A stretch of 64,000 nt of DNA from Piliocolobus tephrosceles (GCF_002776525.5 NC_045441.1:115625831-115689830), one strand, 5' to 3'. Counted from the first letter of the stretch, positions 35,133-47,905 are shown. The notes: generated by a model not told the origin, from the sequence alone. Numbers and translations: made by a program.

Positions 35133-38100
35133 ATGGCAGGATCAAGTTCACACATAACAATATTAACCTTAAATGTTAATGGACTAAATGCTCCAATTAA
35201 AAGACACAGACTGGCAAACTGGATAAAGAGTCAAGACCCATCAGTCTGCTATATTCAGGAGACCCATCTCACATGCAGAGACATACATAGCCTCAAAATA
35301 AAGGGATGGAGGAAGATCTACCAAGCAAATGGAGAACAAAAAAAAGCAGGGGTTGCAATACTAGTCTCTGACAAAACAGACTTTAAACTATCAAAGATCA
35401 AAAGAGACAAAGAAGGCCATTACATAATGGTAAAGGGATCAATTCAACGGGAAGAGCTAACTATCCTAAATATATATGCACCCAATACAGGAGCACCCAG
35501 ATTCATAAAGCAAGTCCTTAGAGACTTACAAAGAGACTTAGACTCCCATACAATAATAATGAGAGATTTCAACACCCCACTGTCAACATTAGACAGATCA
35601 ACGAGACAGAAAGTTAACAAGGATATCCAGGAATTGAACTCATCTCTGCAGCAAGCAACCTAATAGACATCTATAGAACTCTCCACCCCAAATCAACAGA
35701 ATATACATTCTTCTCAACACCACATCACACTTATTCCAAAATTGACCACATAATTGGAAGTAAAACACTCCTCAGCAAATGTACACGAACAGAAATTATA
35801 ACAAACTGTCTCTCAGACCACAGTGCAATCAAACTAGACCTCAGGACTAAGAAACTCAATCAAAACTGCTCAACTACATGGAAACTGAACAACCTGCTCC
35901 TGAATGACTACTGGGTGTATAACGAAATGAAGGCAGAAATAAAGATGTTCTTTGAAACCAATGAGAACAAAGATACAACATACCAGAATCTCTGGGACAC
36001 ATTTAAAGCAGTGTGTAGAGGGAAATTTATAGCACTAAATGCCCACAAGGAAAGCAGGAAAGATCTAAAATTGACACTCTAACATCACAATTAAAAGAAC
36101 TAGAGAAGCAAGAGCAAACACATTCAAAAGCTAGCAGAAGGCAAGAAATAACTAAGATCAGAGCAGAACTGAAGGAGATAGAGACACAAAAAACCCTTCA
36201 AAAAATCAATGAATCCAGGAGTTGGTTTTTTGAAAAGATCAACAAAATTGACAGACCGCTAGCAAGACTAATAAAGAAGAAAAGAGAGAAGAATCAAATA
36301 GACGCAATAAAAAATGATAAAGGGGATATCACCACCGACCCCACAGAAATACAAACTACCATCAGAGAATACTATAAACACCTCTACGCAAATCAACTAG
36401 AAAATCTAGAAGAAATGGATAATTTCCTGGACACTTACACTCTTCCAAGACTAAACCAGGAAGAAGTTGAATCCCTGAATAGACCAATAGCAGGCTCTGA
36501 AATTGAGGCAATAATTAACAGCCTACCAACCAAAAAAAGTCCAGGACCAGATGGATTCACAGCTGAATACTACCAGAGGTACAAGGAGGAGCTGGTACCA
36601 TTCTTTCTGAAACTATTCCAATGAATAGAAAAGGAAGGAATCCTCCCTAACTCATTTTATGAGGCCAACATCATTCTGATACCAAAGCCTGGCAGAGACA
36701 CAACAAAAAAAGACAATTTTAGACCAATATCCCTGATGAACATTGATGCAAAAATCCTCAATAAAATACTGGCAAACCGGATTCAGCAGCACATCAAAAA
36801 GCTTATCCACCATGATCAAGTGGGCTTCATCCCTGGGATGCAAGGCTGGTTCAACATTCGCAAATCAATAAACATAATCCAGTATATAAACAGAACCAAA
36901 GACAAGAACCACATGATTATCTCAATAGATGCAGAAAAGGCCTTTGACAAAATTCAACAGCCCTTCATGCTAAAAACGCTCAATAAATTCGGTATTGATG
37001 GAACGTACCTCAAAATAATAAGAGCTATTTATGACAAACCCACAGCCAGCATCATACTGAACGGGCAAAAACTGGAAAAATTCCCTTTGAAAACTGGCAC
37101 AAGACAGGGATGCCCTCTCTCACCACTCTTATTCAACATAGTGTTGGAAGTTCTGGCTAGGGCAATCAGGCAAGAGAAGGAAATCAAGGGTATTCAGTTA
37201 GGAAAAGAAGAAGGCAAATTGTCCCTGTTTGCAGATGACATGATTGTATATTTAGAAAACCCCATTGTCTCAACTCAAAATCTCCTTAGGCTGATAAGCA
37301 ACTTCAGCAAAGTCTCAGGATACAATATTAATGTGCAAAAATCACAAGCATTCTTATACACCAGTAACAGACAAACAGAGAGCCAAATCATGAATGAACT
37401 TCCATTCACAATTGCTTCAAAGAGAATAAAATACCTAGAAATCCAACTTACAAGGGATGTAAAGGACCTCTTCAAGGAGAACTACAAACCACTGCTCAGT
37501 GAAATAAAAGAGGACACAAATGGAAGAACATACCATGCTCATGGATAGGAAGAATCAATATCGTGAAAATGGCCATACTGCCCAAGGTTATTTATAGATT
37601 CAATGGCATCCCCATTAAGCTACCAAGGACTTTCTTCACAGAATTGGAAAAAACTGCTTTAAAGTTCATATGGAACCACAAAAGAGCCCGCATTGCCAAG
37701 ACAATCCTAAGTCAAAAGAACAAAGCTGGAGGCATCACGCTACCTGACTTCAAACTATACTACAAGGCTACAGTAACCAAAACAGCATGGTACTGGTACC
37801 AAAACAGAGATATAGACCAATGGAACAGAACAGAGTCCTCAGAAATAATACCACACATCTACTGCCATCTGATCTTTGACAAACCTGAGAGAAACAAGAA
37901 ATGGGGAAAGGATTCCCTATTTAATAAATGGTGCTGGGAAAATTGGCTAGTCATAAGTAGAAAGCTGAAACTGGATCCTTGCCTTACTCCTTATAAGAAA
38001 ATTAATTCAAGATGGATTAGAGACTTAAATGTTAGACCTAATACCATAAAAACCCTAGAAGAAAACCTAGGTAGTACCATTCAGGACATAGGCAAGGGCA

Positions 38101-38954
38101 AGGACTTCATGTCTAAAACACCAAAAGCAATGGCAGCAAAAGCCAGAATTGACAAATGGGATCTAATTAAACTAAAGAGCTTCTGCACAGCAAAAGAAAC
38201 TACCATCAGAGTGAACAGGCAACCTACAGAATGGGAGAAAATGTTTGCAATCTATTCATCTGACAAAGGACTAATATCCAGAACCTACAAAGAACTCAAA
38301 CAAATTTACAAGAAAAAAACAAACAACCCCATCAAAAAGTGGGCAAAGGATATGAACAGACATTTCTCAAAAGAAGACATTCATACAGCCAACAGACACA
38401 TGAAAAAATGCCCATCATCACTGGCCATCAGAGAAATGCAAATCAAAACCACAATGAGATACCATCTCACACCAGTTAGAATGGCAACCATTCAAAAGTC
38501 AGGAAACAACAGGTGCTGGAGAGGATGTGGAGAAATAGGAACACTTTTACACTGTTGGTGGGATTGTAAACTAGTTCAACCATTATGGAAAAGAGTATGG
38601 CGATTCCTCAAGGATCTAGAACTAGATATACCATATGACCCAGCCATCCCATTACTGGGTATATACCCAAAGGATTATAAATCATGCTGCTATAAAGACA
38701 CATGCACATGTATGTTTACTGTGGCACTATTCACAATAGCAAAGACTTGGAATCAACCCAAATGTCCATCAGTGACAGACTGGATTAAGAAAATGTGGCA
38801 TATCTACACTATGGAATACTATGCATCCATAAAAAAGGATGAGTTAGTGTCCTTTGTAGGGACATGGATGCAGCTGGAAACCATCATTCTTAGCAAACTA
38901 TCACAAGAACAGAAAACCAAATACCGCATGTTCTCACTCATAGGTGGGAACTGA
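35133..38954 (+). pseudogene. L1 ORF2 (endonuclease-RT) with frameshifts
   Basis: ORF2p nicks target DNA (APE-type endonuclease) and reverse-transcribes L1 RNA. The frame starts M-A-G-S-S-S-H and runs 176 codons to 35663, where a one-base deletion shifts it. A second one-base deletion lies near 36050, a TGA replaces a sense codon at 36622-36624, and a four-base deletion lies near 37515. These account for 6 bp: the span is 3822 bp against 3828 for 1275 codons plus stop. Endonuclease keeps S-D-H (35813-35821), but the usual G-D-F-N reads R-D-F-N (35562-35573). RT keeps F-A-D-D (37228-37239). The 463-codon frame 37563-38954 is the intact C-terminal part. Loss of function is certain for the whole protein. 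Confidence 0.9.
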
Positions 38955-39009
38955 ACAATGAGATCACTTGGACTCGGGAAGGGGAACATCACACACCCGG
39001 GCCTATCAT

Positions 39010-39031
39010 GGGGAGGGGGGGTGGGGGAGGG
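39010..39031 (+). other. G-quadruplex motif in L1 3' UTR
   Basis: Four G-runs of 4, 7, 5 and 3 separated by single bases (GGGGA, GGGGGGGT, GGGGGA, GGG). A polypurine G-rich tract is a known feature of L1PA 3' UTRs, and the spacing fits an intramolecular quadruplex. Confidence 0.8.
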
Positions 39032-39231
39032 ATTGCATTGGGAGTTATACCTGATGTAAATGATGAGTTGATGGGTGCTGACGAGTTGATGGGTGCAGCA
39101 CACCAACATGGCACAAGTATACATATGTAACAAGCCTGCACATTATGCACATGTACCCTAGAACTTAAAGTATAATAATAATATAAAAAATAAATAAATA
39201 AATAAAAGAAACTATGACTTGGGGACATACA

Positions 39232-39233
<2 letters not shown>

Positions 39234-39281
<48 letters not shown>
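39234..39281 (+). repeat. (TA)n microsatellite beside L1
   Basis: About 23 perfect TA units 14 bp after the L1 target duplication. Confidence 0.95.
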
Positions 39282-39286
<5 letters not shown>

Positions 39287-39379
39287 ATAAATATAACTGA
39301 TATAGAAGTAAAAGTTTTTCTTATGGAGATTCAGTTAGTTAAAATTAACTAAAGATATTTTTAAAGATTGCATTCCTAT

Positions 39380-40215
39380 CCAAAAATTCATTAAGAAAAT
39401 GACAAATAATTGAATAGAAAATTGAGCAAAGATGCCAGCAGGAAACTCACAGATGTGAATACCTAAATAGCTTAAAAACACATAAACCACTTAGCCATAC
39501 TTGTATTAAAAATTAAACACAAATCAAAGTAAAAAGAAATATCATTTTATACTTAATAGATCAACATGTTTTAAAATTTAACAATGCAAAGTATTGATAC
39601 ACATTTGTAGAATCTTTAACTTTGCAATGCAATTTGGCAAAAACTAGCAAATGTGAACATACACCATGACACGGAAATTCTACCACCAGATATACACTAA
39701 TGAAACTGTCACCTGTCCACAAAAAGACATATAAGATGGCTCATAGCAGCATTGATTTTTAATAGGAAAATAAGAGGAAAAACTCAAATGGCCATCAAAG
39801 AGAAAATAGATACATGAATTACAATACATGAATTACAATACTAATAGAGTACGGTATCACAGTGAAAATGTATCATCATGAATTAATCTCACAAATAATG
39901 GTAATTAGAGAGAAAGCAACCTGCAGAAAAATACCTATAACATGATACCTTATATAAGACATTTTAAAAATGTAAAATAACATATGTCAACCTTTGTAAT
40001 GAAAGATGAATATGGGAATGGTGAACACCAAATGTAGAATAGTTATTTCCCTTGGAGACTGTGGTTATATCAGATGGGAAGAGGAAAAGGAGATTATCAG
40101 CAAGGAGTATATCCAGAAATTCAAAAACATTTAGAATATTTTACTCTCAAAGTCTGGTGGTCTTGAGTATTTGTTATATTATTAAAAATATCTAAAATAT
40201 TTCAAAATGTATTAA
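39380..40215 (+). mobile_element. Ancient L1M ORF2 end and 3' region
   Basis: The order of landmarks is that of an old L1 ORF2 3' end: GGAAATTCTACCACCAGATA, CATAGCAGCATTGATTTTTA, AATGGCCATCAAAGAG, GAATTAATCTCACAAATAA, and CCTTGGAGACTGTGGTTA. Strong divergence and many stops. A 14-bp tandem duplication (TACATGAATTACAA) lies at 39811-39838. Confidence 0.55.
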
Positions 40216-42605
40216 AACCTCAATGCCTTCTATTATTGTGTAAAACTTCGGCTCACAGTCTGATTACAGTAAAAATCTATGTAAACAAATACAGCTGTAT
40301 CTGTATCCGTATCTTTCAGTGAGAGAAAACCTACAAATGGTGACTTAACAAAGACCAAGATAGCAGTTTATGTCTCTTATATCTTACTAAAGAGATAAAC
40401 ACAGGAAAGATGGTCAGTTCATAATCATTACGATGTCAAGTTTCTTCTGTTTGTTTCTTTTTTTTCTCTGCCATCCCTAACATTTAAATGGCTTTCACTT
40501 CTTGACCAGAGTTGGCAGATTCAGCTCCAGTCATTACACCTATTTTCCAGCCAGTTATTAAAAGGAAAATAGGAGAATGGCATGTCTTTCTCCTATTATA
40601 TAGGAGAAATATATACACGGTTCCCTTTATATACACTCAAAATAAATTTGAGCATATTATTTCAGCTTGTATGCCACTGGCCACAACTGCCACATTGTGA
40701 TGCCGAATTGCAAGGGAGATTGGGAAATAGTTTAGTCATTAAGAAAAATGAAAAATTATTGAATAGAAAATGAGGCAAATTTCTATTCAAGGTAGCAACA
40801 GTATATTTTTTCAGACATTTGACTGCTGTTGTTGACATTAATTTTATAATTTTTAAAAAATTATTATTATAAAAATATTTTGGGTTAGTGCTGATCTGTT
40901 TACTGATTATAACACCAGAACCATATAATTTTTAAGATTATAACACTTCAATATGATGCCAATGTCAATACATTTGAAATACATAATATATAATACATTT
41001 CTATTTTTTACATCAAATATTTATTATTTTTCTAGATAAAATTTACAAATTACAAGTCCTTCCTCCCTATACTTCCCATCCACCGATCCCTATATAATTT
41101 GAAAATTCACATATGATATCTTTAAATTCAGTTTTTCCATCATATGTTTTAGATGATATAGCTCTGTCCCTACTACTATAAATATAATTCAGCAAAATTT
41201 TATGTTTTTATTAAAATGTTTGATATCTCTTATTCAACTTTAGGAACACATTACAATTTCTATATCTTTTTTTTATTTAACATCTCTCAAAGGCTAAGAA
41301 CATACTAATTATTCTCTTCCACAATTCTATTTTGTAAATTTTCTATATTCATATTTGAGCTATAAAATTTGATTTTTAGTACACAAAAATTCATTAAATG
41401 AATTATTTGTCTTTTCAAAGTAAAATAAAGCTCTTTGTTTTTTTTAATGCATTTTCCCTTGAATTCTATTTTTTCATAAATTATGGTCATTGCCTATGCA
41501 TTTGATTTATAGGTTCCTAATTAATTTTTGTGTATTCTTTAATTTCCAACTTCTAATTTTCCTAGATTGTGTTTCTTAAGAGCAGTCTATAGTTGAATTT
41601 TTTAAAATTTGGGGCATGTTACTTTTATACAGATGTTTCCATAACCTATGTGGTTGGCTATATTTCTCTCACCTATTTTTTTCTCTTTCACTATATGAAT
41701 TATGTTTTGATTCTACAGTGATTTGTAATTCATGCACCTGAAATATTCAAATGATTTCCTTTAAGTTTCTCAAAAACATGATTCGTTATATACTTCTCAA
41801 GTTAATCAATAATAAGTCATCTTTTGCTTATTCTCTACATAAGACTGTAAAATTAGAACCCTTTATTTTTATCCCCTACTTTCTACCACCCCACTTTTCT
41901 CCCTCCGCCAACACAAGTGTAGTGTTCTTACAGTAGACTGGTCACTTACACACAAATAATTGCCATTAAATTACATCATATTTTACATTTATTTTTAATG
42001 ATCCCATTTTTATAACCATAATTAGACCAATTATTTTAACCTTACGTTTAATCAGTTTCAATATTCTCTACCTGCTTTCTATCTCACGGTGTTCTTATGC
42101 TTGTGCTTTTAATCTTGGTTTTGTTTTGTTGGCTGAAGTGAGTTTTTTCAAGGTCACTGAAGCCATATATTTCTAAAATACTTTATGGCCAGGATTGTGT
42201 TCTATTTCTATCTTACATAAAAGCAACTCAAAAGAATATACAATTCTTTGCTCATAATCTTTTCCTCACAAATTTAGACTGATCTCTCTTTCTGAACTTT
42301 TTTGGTTTTAAACATCTTTAAGAATTCAGTAAAAAAGCCTTTACATAGAAAACAAGTATTCTGTTCAAAATAGTAACAAAATTTTACATGGGCTTTTATA
42401 ATTCAAGGATTGCCTGAAGCTCACACATTAATCTTCAAGAAATTCTTAAAAAAGACAGTTCTAAGGTACATATGAAACCAATCTTCCAATCCTTATGGTT
42501 AAATATTTTATTTATCTAAATATGTTATTTGCAAGATTTTCTCTTCATCACAATAATTCAGATTTTTTTCCTTGCTTATGCTGGTCTGAAGTTACCTTTT
42601 GATTT

Positions 42606-42655
42606 TTTTGTTTTGTTTGTTTGTTTGTTTGTTGTTTTTTGGTTTTTTTTTCCCT
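42606..42655 (+). repeat. (TTTG)n-rich microsatellite
   Basis: TTTG units followed by T-runs; low complexity. Confidence 0.85.
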
Positions 42656-43065
42656 AGTGCCCTGGGTCCTGGTAAACTGACCCGGCTTATATGAATCACA
42701 AATGGCTTTCTTGTCCTCTGGTTTCAAGCTGGATTCAACCTAAGGGAGGCACCAGTAGGATACAGGAGAGCAGAAGAAAAATGACTCTAGTTTACTTCCC
42801 AGGCTTTCTGCCTCCATGCTATGTTGCTGGAGGTTGACTGCATTCCCCAGTGATGGCACATGGCTCTGGACAAGGGTCACTCACCAGACAGCTACTCTCT
42901 CTGGGTTCTCAGTGCCACTTTCTCCCTTCCCTTCAGGCCTGAGGTGACTAATGTAGTCAACTAATTCCTCTGATTCTCCTTCCTTCTCATGACTTCCACT
43001 ACTTAGTCGTTTGTTGGTACATGCTTTCTACTTACTATATTTTTCTTACCTGTCTTTTAGCTTCT

Positions 43066-43131
43066 GTCAGCTTCTTTCTTCCTTCTGTCTGCTTCTTTCC
43101 CCCTTGTGTCTGCTTCTTTCCCCATGTGTCT
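43066..43131 (+). repeat. Short minisatellite, three units
   Basis: Three imperfect tandem copies of about 22 bp built on GTC(A/T)GCTTCTTTC. Spacers are absent, so it is not an array of another type. Confidence 0.75.
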
Positions 43132-44071
43132 AATAAGGGAGAACAATAACCTTAATTCAGTATTTAGCATGGAACAACCTCCTATCCCCCATCATCCTAC
43201 AAATGGCTGATACGGGAAACAGGCAGCAATCGCTGATACAATGTCACGAAGCACAGGTGAGTAGAGTCCTGATAGGATAAAACATTTAGTAAGAAATCCC
43301 TCACCAGTGGCCTAAAAACATGGTAGAGATCCTGCAGATGAAGGGACTAGAATACGTAATTGTAACATAACTGTCTGACTTTTGTAATATATCTGCCAAA
43401 ACTGTTTATCTCAATCAGTACTGATCTAGAAGCTCTCACACTGCAGTCTGCTGGTGAACAGCGATGTTACCTCTATTCTTCTAAGATTCTGAGCACTCCT
43501 CCAATCACTATCCATACTTCATAGATCCATACATAAATACACACAAGCACACATGTTAACCCCAAGCAGAAAGGCCTCCACTCTTCACTTATTCCTGTGC
43601 CCGTAATTTTAAAACTTCTTCTTTTCCTGTCTCAGAGACCATAACATTTGGGGACATGACAGGGAGTGAAATGTATGGGATGTATGAGTTTTTCCATTGA
43701 TTTTATATGGAAACCAGAGGAGAGGTTTTAAAAAAATTTTGAGTGTTTTTTTTTTTTCTTTTTGTGATTTACATTAGACTTTTTCTAATTATAACTTCGT
43801 TGTTTTCATTCCGAACCTTTGGTTCTCTTCCTCAAGAAAATATATTGTTTTTAGTTGGATTCTTATTCTCCTTCCTCCAAAACAAAACTTGTCCTCATTA
43901 TTTTCCTTGTTCTATTTTTGATTTCTTTATAACATCAACTCTGTTGCTTATACATGCCAATAAGGATTTCAATTTTTTCATCATTTTTTTAGACCTTTTT
44001 CACTTTTTTCTCATCGTTCCCTTTTTTATCTAATTTATGTCACCTTTGCATCTTATTTTGTTGATTTTTAA

Positions 44072-44547
44072 TTTTTTTTTTTTTTAGTTTGGATTTTTGT
44101 GGGTGCACAAAATACAATACATGGTATATATATACACACAGTAGGTGTATAGGTATATATATTTATGGGGTGCATGAGGTATTTTGATATAGCATGCAAT
44201 GTGTAATAAGCATATCATGGAGAATGGGGTATCCATCCCCTCAAGCATTTATTTTTTGAATTCAATTCCTTTTTTTTTGAGACAGAGTCTCACCCTGTTG
44301 CCCAGGCTGGAGTGTAATGGTACAATCTCGGCTCACTGCAACCTCTGCCTCCCAGGTTCAAGCTATTCTCCTGCCCCAGCCTCCCAATTACACTCTTCAA
44401 GTTATTTTTAAATGTACAATTAAGTTATTATTGACAATAGTATCTCTGTTATGCTATCAAATACTTGATCTTATTCATTCTTTCAACTTTTTTATACCAT
44501 TAATCAACAAAGAAATGTAAATCGAAACTACAATGAGATATCATTTA
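44072..44547 (-). mobile_element. Short 5'-inverted L1 with target duplication
   Basis: A minus-strand L1 3' UTR (poly-T at 44072-44085, then TTATGGGGTGCATGAGGT through CAATAGTATCTCTGTTATGC) runs to about 44502. It is followed by a short plus-strand ORF2 piece (AAAGAAATGTAAATCGAAAC). Flanks GTTGATTTTTAA (44060-44071) and GTTGATTTTTTAA (44548-44560) match apart from one T, as a target duplication. An opposite-strand 5' piece bounded by one target duplication is the mark of twin priming. Confidence 0.7.
44269..44391 (-). mobile_element. Truncated Alu inside the short L1
   Basis: Poly-T then GAGACAGAGTCTCACCCTG through CCTGCCCCAGCCTCCCAATTA; only the 3' part of an Alu is present. L1 sequence resumes directly after. 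Confidence 0.85.
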
Positions 44548-44560
44548 GTTGATTTTTTAA

Positions 44561-46019
44561 AAGATCCTCCCATTGTATTTTATCTCAGTAATTCTTCTTC
44601 TATGACTTTCTGCTCCAGTTTCATGGGTGCCTCATCTTCATTAACTTACAAGTCCAGCTTTTGAAGTTTATTCTAATTATTTCCTAATAACTTTTAGAAT
44701 TATTTTTCCCGTTTACTGTGTAATTCCAAAATTTCACACTTTTTGTTGTTGTTTCTTGTTTACTTTTCTTCAAAGATAAGTGATCTAACCTCAGAGTTTG
44801 CCAGCTGAGAGGAAATACGGTTTGCATGTGGCCCCCACTCCTTGTCCACTTGGAACCTGATAAAATCGTGTTCTTAGATTTACAGCTGGAGCACAAGTAT
44901 TATTCTCACTGGCTTGGCAAGTTCTAGTATTAGACAGCTTCATCATCTCCCACAGATCTACTGGACCTTAATGGAGACTTTTTGGGAGTTTCAATTTCCA
45001 CAATGAGGCAGCAACTGGAGAAATCAGTTTGGCAATCTTGGGCATCAGAGTGTTGTGAGGGAGGGGAAAGAAGGGTGGCATGGAACAATTCCCTCCAGGA
45101 TAGAAGGATGACTACTCAGCTTTCTCATTGGTATTAATATGTTTCTCTGAATTACTGGGCAGAAAGTACGAGAAGATGAAATTGTTTTTTCTATATTACT
45201 TGTTGATGGATGGAGAATAGGCAGTCCACAAATTGTTTTTTCTTCAAAGACTTTCTATCACCTGTAGTTAGTACATTCCTCTGAAACTGTAGGCATTTTG
45301 TTGGTTTCCAGAGTTAGTTAATATTTGATTTTTGTTTTCTTCATCTTTGGATTTCAAACAAAAAGTTGAGGGTTTTCAAACAAAGGTCGAGATCTGTTAA
45401 TTACATACCATTTGAACAGGAATTGAACTAAAAATCTTAAATTAAAAACAGTGTTGGACAAGCAAGGAAAAAACAAACATAATCTATAATTCTTTCTCCT
45501 CACTACCAACCACTTTTATTTAAGTTATATTTGGCTCCTAAAATAGTAATTCTAGAAGAATAGACTTTGAATATGGTCTAGGGCATGGTAGCATGTCAGA
45601 ATAGCTATTGGTTTTTGAAGTGCCACAGTGTAGGTATAGATATAGCCCACTAAAATTATTGCTATGTGTATGTCTTATATCTATAATGTATATGTCTGAA
45701 TGTATATATATATATATATACATGTCTTATATGTAAAGATAATTTTAACAATTATTATAAAAATTACATGAGATTTATATTGAATAATCTAAAAACACAC
45801 TTTCTTTTTTATCTTAGTAACTAGAAGAGTAAACTAGATAGTTTAATCCATAGATTTCTCAGTTCCCTATCTGAAAAATAAAAATACTTTCAAAATTATT
45901 TTCCAAACTCTTAATCACATAAAATATAGAGAAATCAAAAAGAGATTAACAACTGTAAACTTGAAGTATTGACCTAACAATCATTTATTTGAGATTTCTT
46001 TCAGTGATATTATGTATCA
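44561..46019. other. No recognisable gene or named repeat
   Basis: Unassigned sequence with a short (TA)n at 45702-45721. Confidence 0.55.
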
Positions 46020-46165
46020 ATTTCTTATTTATTTGTTTAATGCTTATCTTTCCTGACTGGAACCTAAACTCTTTCACTGTCTTGGTCTTTTTCATGTCCC
46101 AAGACCTAAGGACAGTTCTCAGTCCGTAATGAGCTGAGTATTTGTTGAATGAATAAATAAATAAG
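46020..46165 (+). mobile_element. L2 LINE 3'-end fragment
   Basis: Ends GTATTTGTTGAATGAATAAA after GACTGGAACCTAAACTC, the L2 terminal layout. Confidence 0.6.
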
Positions 46166-46357
46166 CCAGCAGGGTGCTGGAAATATAAACATAGTTTATA
46201 ATCCTTGACCTGCTGGGTTTCATATTAGCCTTAACTCATGAATTTGAAGTTTAGAACATTTTGTGTGCATTTGTTCAAGTGAAAGTTCATAAAGATAGAG
46301 TAAAATATGCTAGTTAAGAATGAACTCAAATTTTGAGAAATAATAAGTCCAAGGTAC

Positions 46358-47246
46358 TGTAAACCAAAAAGTATCTGAGAGAGATCCTAATTAATTTAGA
46401 GATTCATTTTGTCAAGATTAAGGACCATGGCCTGGGATGCAGCCTCAGGAGGTACTGAGAATATGTGCCCAAGTTGATTGAGTTTCAGCTTGATTTTATA
46501 CATGTTGGGGACACATAAGTTACAGACAAAGACATAAATCAATACATGTAAGGTATACATTGGTTCAACCTGGAAAGGCAGGACATCTAGAAGTGGGTGG
46601 GGCATGCATAGGGCTTCCAGGTCATAGGTCAATTCAAAGATTTCCTGATTGGCAATTGATTGAAAGAGTTAAGCTCTTCCTGAAGAGCTGAAGCCAGCTT
46701 GAGTTAAGATAAGGTGGAGGGGATTGTGGAAACCAAGGATCTTGTCATATAGATGAAGCCACCAGGTAGCAGGCTTCAGAGAGAATAGATATGAATGTCT
46801 CTTATCGGACCTTAAAAGGTGTCAAACTCTCCCAAAAAGACCTCGTAAGGGAAGAAGATTCTCTACAGAATGCAAATTTCCATCACAAGAGACAGCTTTG
46901 CAGGGGCCGTTTCAAAATATGTCAAAGGCATATAATTTGGGGTAAAATACATTGACTTCCTTCAGGGTCTGCTATCTGTCATGTGATGTTATACCAGAGA
47001 GAGATTGAAATTTATCATCTTATTGCTACAAAGAGTCCATTTCTCAGTCTTCAGATCTCTGTTTTAACGTTAATGCTGACCAGTTGTGTCTAAACTCCGA
47101 AGGCAGGAGGGTGTAATTAGATATGTCCAAGTCCTTCCCTTCCCACCATGCCTGAACTAGTTTTTCAGGTTTTGAGGGGATCTGCTTGGCCAGCAGGGGA
47201 TCTATTCAGTTGGTTGGGGGGCTTAGAATTTTATTTTTGGTTTACA
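46358..47246 (-). mobile_element. Solo ERV LTR, 0.9 kb, family not named
   Basis: The 889-bp block starts TGTAAACCAAAAA and ends TTTTTGGTTTACA, giving 13-bp perfect inverted termini with TG/CA ends. Flanks GTAC and GCAC could be a decayed 4-bp target duplication. Read on the minus strand it has a TATA box (ATGTATAAAATC, about 46491-46502) and, nearer its 3' end, AATGAA where AATAAA would be expected. There is no internal retroviral sequence, so it is a solo LTR. I recognise the sequence as an old primate ERV LTR but cannot name the family. The 78-codon frame 46396-46632 lies inside it. Confidence 0.7.
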
Positions 47247-47804
47247 GCACTTAGGCCAACTTTTTTTTTTTTCTTGGAATAATTTTACTTCAATACCAGT
47301 TTCTTATCTAAAAGGGCTTGGCTACTTTTTACTTAAAAGAAACATGTTTCACTGGTTCTTGCAAAATTTATGTAACATATCTAGACTACTAATTTCTTAA
47401 TGTGTATCTGTTATGCTATAGATCTACTAAAGGATTGAATTTGAATACCAGACTTACACATTTCACTTTGAGCCCATAGAGTATGTTTTTTATCTGAGTC
47501 CAATTCTCCTTAAATGTAAATAGCTTAGCGTCATTATTATGGTAGAGCATTTACAATTGTCCTTCCCCTGTCTCCAAATCTCCAGTTCTTTAAGAGATAT
47601 TGGCTTGTTATATACATATATAAGGGTTTAGCAGTTTGGTATGAAAAATTTATCTCAAATTCTAACAAAAATCTTTTCTAAATTGATTAAATAAAAATTA
47701 TCTTATCATCCAAATAAATATTGTAAACCAACATGTCTTAGAACCCAATTGGTGGGTTCCCAACCTCTGACCCTCCTCCAACTGACCCCCACAGTTATTC
47801 ATCT
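47247..47804. other. No recognisable gene or named repeat
   Basis: Unassigned sequence with a poly-T run at 47262-47273. Confidence 0.55.
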
Positions 47805-47905
47805 TCTCTAAACCTCAATTTCCTCACGTGCAATTGGAAATACTGTTAATACTCACTTTATAAGTGTTTTGTAAGGCTCAAATGAGAAAATGCAGATAAA
47901 GAACT
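47805..47905 (-). mobile_element. MIR SINE fragment, reverse
   Basis: CTAAACCTCAATTTCCTCAC, then GTAAGGCTCAAATGAGAAAA, is the MIR core in reverse orientation. Confidence 0.6.

Larger units (their letters stand above)
32683..39207 (+). mobile_element. Full-length L1 (L1PA-like), defective
   Basis: A 6.5-kb LINE-1 from the GAGGGGCGGAGCAAGATGGC 5' end to an A-rich tail (TAAATAAATAAATAAAA). The 12-bp target duplication GAAACTATGACT (32671-32682 and 39208-39219) is exact. Layout is 5' UTR 32683-33730, ORF1 33731-35069 with an AluY inside, 63-bp spacer, ORF2 35133-38954, 3' UTR 38955-39207. The 5' UTR type belongs to the younger primate L1PA lineage, but not to the human-specific form. A (CAA)-rich patch lies at 33247-33285 in the 5' UTR. 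Neither ORF is intact, so the copy cannot move on its own. Confidence 0.95.
40216..44059. other. No gene; AT-rich, probably partly old L1
   Basis: Mostly T-rich unassigned sequence. The stretch 41550-41650 (GTGTTTCTTAAGAGCAGTCT) resembles minus-strand old L1 ORF2, suggesting that much of 41000-42500 is decayed L1M, but I cannot place boundaries. Region 42660-42960 has repeat-like sequence (CTGGTTTCAAGCTGGATTC) that I cannot name. Confidence 0.4.

Noticed and set aside
43066..43131. Possible CRISPR-like repeat array
   Set aside because: Units are imperfect and directly adjacent without spacers, in a vertebrate genome context.
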